Source: Tannerella sp. (GTDB lineage Bacteria > Bacteroidota > Bacteroidia > Bacteroidales > Tannerellaceae). Taken from it: a stretch of DNA of 18,436 bases. The stretch lies in NCBI GenBank assembly GCA_031272655.1, contig JAISTJ010000080.1, forward strand, positions 1 to 18,436, given 5' to 3'. Of this stretch, positions 16,273-18,436 are shown one piece after another. The stretch's first letter is position 1, and each line of letters starts with the position of its first letter. The notes below the pieces were generated by a model. It was not told where the DNA came from and ran no database searches. It was given only the letters and a program-made list of their open reading frames with translations. The translations under genes were made by a program, and so were the position numbers.

Positions 16273-16923
16273 TTATTCGTTTAGAAATTCCTTGATATAA
16301 CTGATATATTCAGGTATAGGCATTGCATCGGTTTGGCGTTTTGCAAACTTTTGTGCCGTCAGGTCATCGTATTTTTCCCGATATGTTTGTAAGAATTTCA
16401 GAGTCAATTCCGTACTAAACCGCGAATACTGAAACTCTACTTCGTCGCAGGAATCAAGTTTGTTCATTTTAACGGTTTCTACACACCATGATCGGATACA
16501 TCTTAATATTTCAGATTGGTCGTCGTTATGACATTTTACATCCCAGCCGCCAATGTCGGACAGGGCTTTCTTGGTCTCATACTGCTCTGCTTCGAGTATC
16601 AGGAACTTTTTATCGGGAATTGATGACAACCTTAAACCATAATCAATTCCTTACTCGAAAGGCATATTCAAACGATAATATTCGTCTGACTGTGAAGATT
16701 TTATGCGCGAGAGATCGTGGATGCTATATATTGATTTCTGCATCAGTTCCACAATCTTGTTTAGCCTGCTTTCGCCCGAATCCGACCTTATGAGTGCAAG
16801 TTGAGGCTAAAAACGATAATTTATCAATGCAAACAGCATCGGCTTGAGCAAATAGGTAACGTACTGCCGGTCGAATGGACAGTTGATGAAAATATTTTGA
16901 CGCTCTGTTCTTACCGTTCCCAT
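16273..16923 (-). pseudogene. Broken IFINCPFD-family gene (predicted nucleotide-active Rossmann-like protein) with two in-frame stops
   Basis: Reading the minus strand from ATG 16921-16923 to TGA or TAA at 16273 gives 217 codons in one frame, interrupted only by TAG (codon 39, 16807-16809) and TAA (codon 91, 16651-16653). The protein sense continues smoothly across both: NIFINCPFDRQY (10-21), LLKPMLFALINYRF-stop-PQLAL, SGESRLNKIVELMQKSIYSI, HDLSRI, YYRLNMPFE-stop-GIDYGLRL, KKFLILEAEQYETKKALSD, GGWDVKCH, ending MPIPEYISYIKEFLNE. I recall these as conserved blocks of an uncharacterised bacterial family. The NMPFE-L-GIDYG block resembles the catalytic Glu region of nucleoside deoxyribosyltransferase or TIR-like folds; that is inference. 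Leu is expected at codon 91, so one base change (TTA to TAA) explains that stop. The start overlaps the DUF2188 gene by 13 bases. Two distinct nonsense codons with no frameshift suggest recent decay, sequence errors, or less likely readthrough. Confidence 0.75.
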
Positions 16924-17153
16924 ATAGCATCAGAGTTAATGATGCTCTCTACTGTTCCGTGCGTGTTATGAACAATCAGAGGAATGTTATGTAAATTACT
17001 AAGCATGGCGCCATACGCCACTGCCTCTGCCTGAGTTTGAAATACTCGAGCAGCACGTGCGGCAGACGATTTTCTTACCGCCCATCCTTTCCTGCCACGA
17101 CGATACACGTGGTTCAATACGAGGTTTTCTTTAATTTTATACATAGCAGACAT
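16911..17153 (-). CDS. DUF2188-like small protein
   Basis: This 80-residue protein resembles DUF2188: a short beta-rich start (YKIKENLVLNHVYRRGRKGWAVRK) with the GWAVR core, a helix with the TQAEAVAYGAML stretch, and a final strand with IPLIVHNTHGTVE. DUF2188 proteins are small, found in many bacteria, and have no settled function; their family pattern is W-V-K...A...F-TQ-EA...A...G-L-VH...G-I. The gene's last codons overlap the start of the broken IFINCPFD-family gene (ATG inside ATATGGGAACGGTAA), so the two form a translationally coupled pair and probably work together. The start could also be the ATG at codon 4 (MYKIKE), which looks equally natural. A promoter -7 element lies just upstream. 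Confidence 0.8.
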   Translation of the reverse strand: MSAMYKIKENLVLNHVYRRGRKGWAVRKSSAARAARVFQTQAEAVAYGAMLSNLHNIPLIVHNTHGTVESIINSDAIWER

Positions 17154-17167
17154 TTTTGATTCGGTTG

Positions 17168-17175
17168 CAAAGATA
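17168..17175 (-). promoter_or_regulatory. Promoter -7 element for the DUF2188 pair
   Basis: TATCTTTG on the minus strand lies 14 bases upstream of the DUF2188 ATG. The sequence 19-20 bases further upstream is TTAC or ATTA, not TTTG, so only half the consensus is met. The leader would be only a few bases, which would favour the ATG at codon 4. Confidence 0.45.
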
Positions 17176-17250
17176 AGAATTTTTTTTGAATGCCGTAATT
17201 TTTATATAGAAAATTTCACTTTGAAATGCAACCGTCAGTTGGGTTTTTAT

Positions 17251-17291
17251 ATCTTCGTGCCGTCGTGGCTTTGTGTCTTCGTGTTAGAATC
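17251..17291 (+). repeat. Dispersed intergenic sequence of the CTTCGTG/CTTTGTG type
   Basis: This stretch combines ATCTTCGTGCC, GTCGTGGC, TTTGTGTCTTCGTG and TTAGAATC. Similar strings recur in the intergenic DNA of many unrelated bacteria; their origin is unclear. Here it occurs once. Confidence 0.4.
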
Positions 17292-17392
17292 GGAAATCAT
17301 AAATATTTATAATGAACGTTAATGTTTGTTGCGGTGGGCGGAGGGGAGTGTTAAAATTTGTGTCGGAAAATGTATAAATCGGGGTGGGGTGT

Positions 17393-17493
17393 GTTGCAAA
17401 AATTGTTATGTTTCGGATGGGTGTGAAAAAATTGTTGCATTTTTTGTAACTTTTGCGGGTGTAGATGGGGGTGTTTGTTGCAAAAAATGTAAC
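17393..17493. repeat. Three GTTGCA...(T)GTAAC-type units spaced 41-43 bp
   Basis: GTTGCA followed by an A-tract (17393), GTTGCATTTTTTGTAAC (17434-17450) and GTTGCAAAAAATGTAAC (17477-17493) alternate in strand of the A/T tract. The last two are near inverse copies of each other and could pair as a hairpin with wobble pairs. Confidence 0.5.
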
Positions 17494-17522
17494 TTTTGGA
17501 AAATTGTGTCATTTTTTGCAGT

Positions 17523-17554
17523 TTTGGTGGATTTGGAAAGTTGATTTATCTTTG
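17523..17554 (+). promoter_or_regulatory. Strong Bacteroidetes-type promoter pointing into the repeat region
   Basis: TTTG (17523-17526), 20 bases, then TATCTTTG (17547-17554) is the best consensus match on the plus strand in this half of the window. It is followed by a leader of about 85 bases and then the ATG at 17648. I found no other TAnnTTTG between here and the right edge, so it probably also serves the exported protein at the edge. Confidence 0.6.
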
Positions 17555-17580
17555 CGGCGTTGTTTGTCCGGATTTTCTGA

Positions 17581-17613
17581 CAGGATTACAGGATTTTCAG
17601 GACTTACAGACAG
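17581..17613 (+). repeat. Short CAGGATT-type direct repeats
   Basis: Three units of 8-9 bases (CAGGATTA, CAGGATTTT, CAGGACTTA) are followed by CAGACAG. A further ACAGGATTTT lies at 17837-17846. Sequences of this kind recur in intergenic DNA of several phyla. Confidence 0.5.
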
Positions 17614-17647
17614 ATATAATGAGGTTTATGATTTAAATTATAAAGAT

Positions 17648-17818
17648 ATGAAAAGGTCGTATTTGAATATGGGTGTAACGGGCAGTCCCTGTGTTGGGAC
17701 GCCGGAATCACGGCTGCGGGCGCTTTGGGCGGCTGCCGGTAGAGACGTGAACATCCTTCGGGAATATATTGAATATCTGGCAGTTACCCCCCCCCCCCCC
17801 CCGAAATTGGCTGAATAA
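17648..17818 (+). CDS. Short ORF of unknown function ending in the poly-C tract
   Basis: This 56-codon frame starts MKRSYLNMGVTGSPCVG, continues with a helical SRLRALWAAAGRDVNILREY segment, and ends with a proline run encoded by the C16 tract plus KLAE and a stop. The frame is open farther upstream (from 17465), but the promoter at 17523-17554 makes the ATG at 17648 the first sensible start. I do not recognise a family. With C15 or C18 instead of C16 the frame would skip the TAA at 17816-17818 and continue to the right edge of the window. It may be a real leader ORF, the 5' end of a phase-variable gene, or noise. Confidence 0.35.
   Translation: MKRSYLNMGVTGSPCVGTPESRLRALWAAAGRDVNILREYIEYLAVTPPPPPKLAE
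17787..17802 (+). repeat. Homopolymer run of 16 C
   Basis: An uninterrupted C16 tract lies near the end of the short ORF. Such runs mutate in length by slipped-strand mispairing and can switch genes on and off. They are also a common place for sequencing or assembly error, so the exact length should not be trusted. Confidence 0.9.
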
Positions 17819-17846
17819 CAGGTGGTTACATAATTTACAGGATTTT

Positions 17847-17889
17847 GGTTTAACACGACGGCAGGACGACGGTTTAACACGACGACAGG
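17847..17889. repeat. Two-copy 24-bp direct repeat
   Basis: GGTTTAACACGACG occurs at 17847-17860 and again at 17871-17884, each followed by a related GCAGG/ACAGG end. The 24-bp period is a multiple of 3 and keeps the plus-strand frame described below open. Confidence 0.7.
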
Positions 17890-17951
17890 AAGGCGCGAAG
17901 GCACGACGTATCACGTCATTTTTTCCGCAAGCGAGAAAGAAGAAGCGAGGT

Positions 17952-18436
17952 ATGTCAAGTACCACGTCATTGCGAGGTACGAAGCAATCCAGAACTGCGA
18001 GTACCCCGTCATTGCGAGGCACGAAGCAATCCAGACCTGCGAGTACCCCGTCATTGCGAGGTACGAAGCAATCCGGAAAAACAGGCTTTTTCGTTTTCGG
18101 AAAAAATGGCGGTGCACGAAAAATACAGAACCCTTATTCTCGGCAAGAACCCTTAGTAGTAAATTGTGCATACACACATCTATCACCCTTATTCCCTTAT
18201 TTTCAATCTGTTAATAAGGGAATAAGGGCGGATGGCAGAGATACATTCATCGCTACTAAGGGAATAAGGGCGGATGATAGAGATACTTTCATTGCTACTA
18301 AAGGAATAAGGGCAGGATGGGCGCGAAGGGTTGCGGCGGCGGTGGTTTTTGCTTTGCTGGCATGCGGTATTAAGGTGCAGGCACAGGCGCAACTTCCGGA
18401 CAATATTTCTAACGCTAACTGCTATGTAACTCCGCC
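17952..18436 (+). CDS. Exported surface-type protein, N-terminal part (cut by window edge; start uncertain)
   Basis: The plus strand is open without a stop from 17751 to the window end, and the only ATG in that frame is at 17952. From it, about 161 residues are visible: a repeat-encoded stretch (TPSLRGTKQSRPAS units, then TKGIRADDRDTFIA units), then a convincing signal peptide (RR, core VAAAVVFALLACGI, end KVQAQA) and a mature start QLPDNISNANCYVTP. That mature start resembles the beginning of large secreted Bacteroidetes proteins with adhesin or gliding-type sorting domains, a similarity recalled rather than tested. The real start may be closer to the signal peptide at a non-ATG codon, in which case the repeats are leader DNA. 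No promoter is seen between 17555 and the signal peptide. Codons 1-130 are therefore doubtful, the signal peptide much less so. Confidence 0.5.
   Translation, partial: MSSTTSLRGTKQSRTASTPSLRGTKQSRPASTPSLRGTKQSGKTGFFVFGKNGGARKIQNPYSRQEPLVVNCAYTHLSPLFPYFQSVNKGIRADGRDTFIATKGIRADDRDTFIATKGIRAGWARRVAAAVVFALLACGIKVQAQAQLPDNISNANCYVTP
17961..18074. repeat. 42-bp tandem repeat, about 2.7 copies, CGTCATTGCGAGG-type palindromic element
   Basis: Units at 17961-18002, 18003-18044 and 18045-18074 share the core CGTCATTGCGAGG(T/C)ACGAAGC followed by AATCC. The core is an imperfect dyad with ATTGC and GCAAT arms around GTAC. Very similar elements are scattered through intergenic DNA of many bacteria and give spurious minus-strand translations with an IASYLAMT motif. 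Each unit is a multiple of 3, so on the plus strand all copies read in one frame (SLRGTKQS). Confidence 0.9.
18131..18159. repeat. Degenerate inverted copy of the AAGGGAATAAGGG element
   Basis: CCCTTATT (18131-18138) and CCCTTAGTAG (18150-18159) are reverse complements of pieces of the downstream unit (CTACTAAGGGAATAAGGG), split by 11 bases. It looks like an older relative of the repeats to its right. Confidence 0.45.
18186..18228. repeat. Perfect 16-bp inverted repeat with 11-base loop
   Basis: CCCTTATTCCCTTATT (18186-18201) is the exact reverse complement of AATAAGGGAATAAGGG (18213-18228). The right arm is shared with the first unit of the following tandem repeat. There is no T-run after it, so it is not a standard terminator. 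Confidence 0.9.
18215..18321. repeat. 42-bp tandem repeat, about 2.5 copies (TAAGGGAATAAGGGC units)
   Basis: Units at 18215-18256 and 18257-18298 are nearly identical, and a partial third runs from 18299 to about 18321. They encode TKGIRADGRDTFIA and TKGIRADDRDTFIA in the plus-strand frame that continues into the signal peptide. Units touch directly with no spacers, so this is not a CRISPR array. Confidence 0.9.

Larger units (their letters stand above)
17176..17522. other. Gene-poor, G/T-rich intergenic stretch with degenerate repeats
   Basis: I find no supportable gene here. The plus strand from about 17323 is strongly G+T rich and poor in C. It includes G-runs near 17333-17347 and 17381-17390. 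A short plus-strand frame at 17326-17544 is Cys- and Phe-rich and internally repetitive, which fits translation of repetitive DNA better than a protein. Confidence 0.6.

Noticed and set aside
16488..16793. Plus-strand ORF of 101 residues
   Set aside because: It is antisense to the IFINCPFD-family gene, whose minus-strand sense is coherent from end to end.
16273..16923. Alternative genetic code as explanation for the in-frame stops
   Set aside because: TAA, TAG and TGA all end intact genes in this window (for example DUF3823, the second SGNH gene and SusD).
16724..16930. Minus-strand ORF of 68 residues as the partner of the DUF2188 gene
   Set aside because: It is a different frame from the one carrying the family motifs; it has no recognisable pattern and only appears open because the true frame is broken by stops.
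17326..17544. Cys-rich plus-strand ORF of 72 residues
   Set aside because: It mirrors the degenerate GTTGCA repeats in a G/T-biased region, and the best promoter lies near its 3' end rather than before it.
17708..18186. Minus-strand ORFs rich in IASYLAMT-type repeats
   Set aside because: These are translations of the dispersed CGTCATTGCGAGG repeat on the opposite strand; they have no start context and no protein-like composition.
17961..18321. CRISPR-like array
   Set aside because: Repeat units touch with no unique spacers, there are only about three copies of each, and no cas gene is present.
18189..18403. Two overlapping minus-strand ORFs with repeated SALIPLVAM-type segments
   Set aside because: They are the opposite-strand reading of the 42-bp tandem repeat, and overlap each other in different frames.

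Overview
The window reads as a chromosome segment of a Bacteroidetes bacterium, most likely of the order Bacteroidales. Three things point there: a SusC/SusD pair fed by an ECF sigma factor and a FecR anti-sigma factor, a DUF3823 lipoprotein, and repeated promoter signals of the Bacteroidetes type (TAnnTTTG at -7, often TTTG about 19-20 bases upstream). No rRNA, tRNA, CRISPR array or insertion sequence was seen. I cannot name genus or species from the sequence alone.

Layout. (1) 1-8076, minus strand: one regulated nutrient-uptake cassette, in transcription order sigma factor, FecR anti-sigma, SusC with an N-terminal STN signalling domain, SusD, a DUF3823 lipoprotein, and the start of a further exported protein cut off by the left edge. 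It is probably a glycan-import locus whose transporter reports to its own sigma/anti-sigma pair. (2) 8102-12757, minus strand: two SGNH/GDSL proteins followed by an MBOAT acyltransferase, packed as an operon. This is the composition of an envelope or exopolysaccharide O-acetylation machine. (3) 12820-15219, plus strand: cysK and an O-acetylhomoserine sulfhydrylase gene, both incorporating sulfide into amino acids, ended by a clear terminator. (4) 15255-17175: a small conflict-gene patch. It has an Rpn-type PD-(D/E)XK nuclease with an in-frame repeat tail. Facing it is a two-gene unit on the minus strand: an intact DUF2188 protein overlapping a second gene that I rebuilt across two in-frame nonsense codons (family motif IFINCPFD...NMPFE).

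(5) 17176-18436: a repeat-rich, gene-poor stretch that hides one gene running off the right edge. A good promoter at 17523-17554 points right. It is followed by a short ORF ending in a run of 16 C, then 42-bp tandem repeats of two kinds and a perfect 16-bp inverted repeat. A plus-strand frame stays open from 17751 to the window end. Its last part is a convincing signal peptide followed by a mature start like those of large secreted Bacteroidetes surface proteins. The repeats lie in that same frame and keep it open. Losing one C from the run would join the short ORF to this frame, so this could be a phase-variable surface locus, or partly a product of repeat spread or assembly error.

The two observations most worth following are the DUF2188 / IFINCPFD gene pair at 16273-17153 and the poly-C, repeat and exported-protein locus at 17523-18436.
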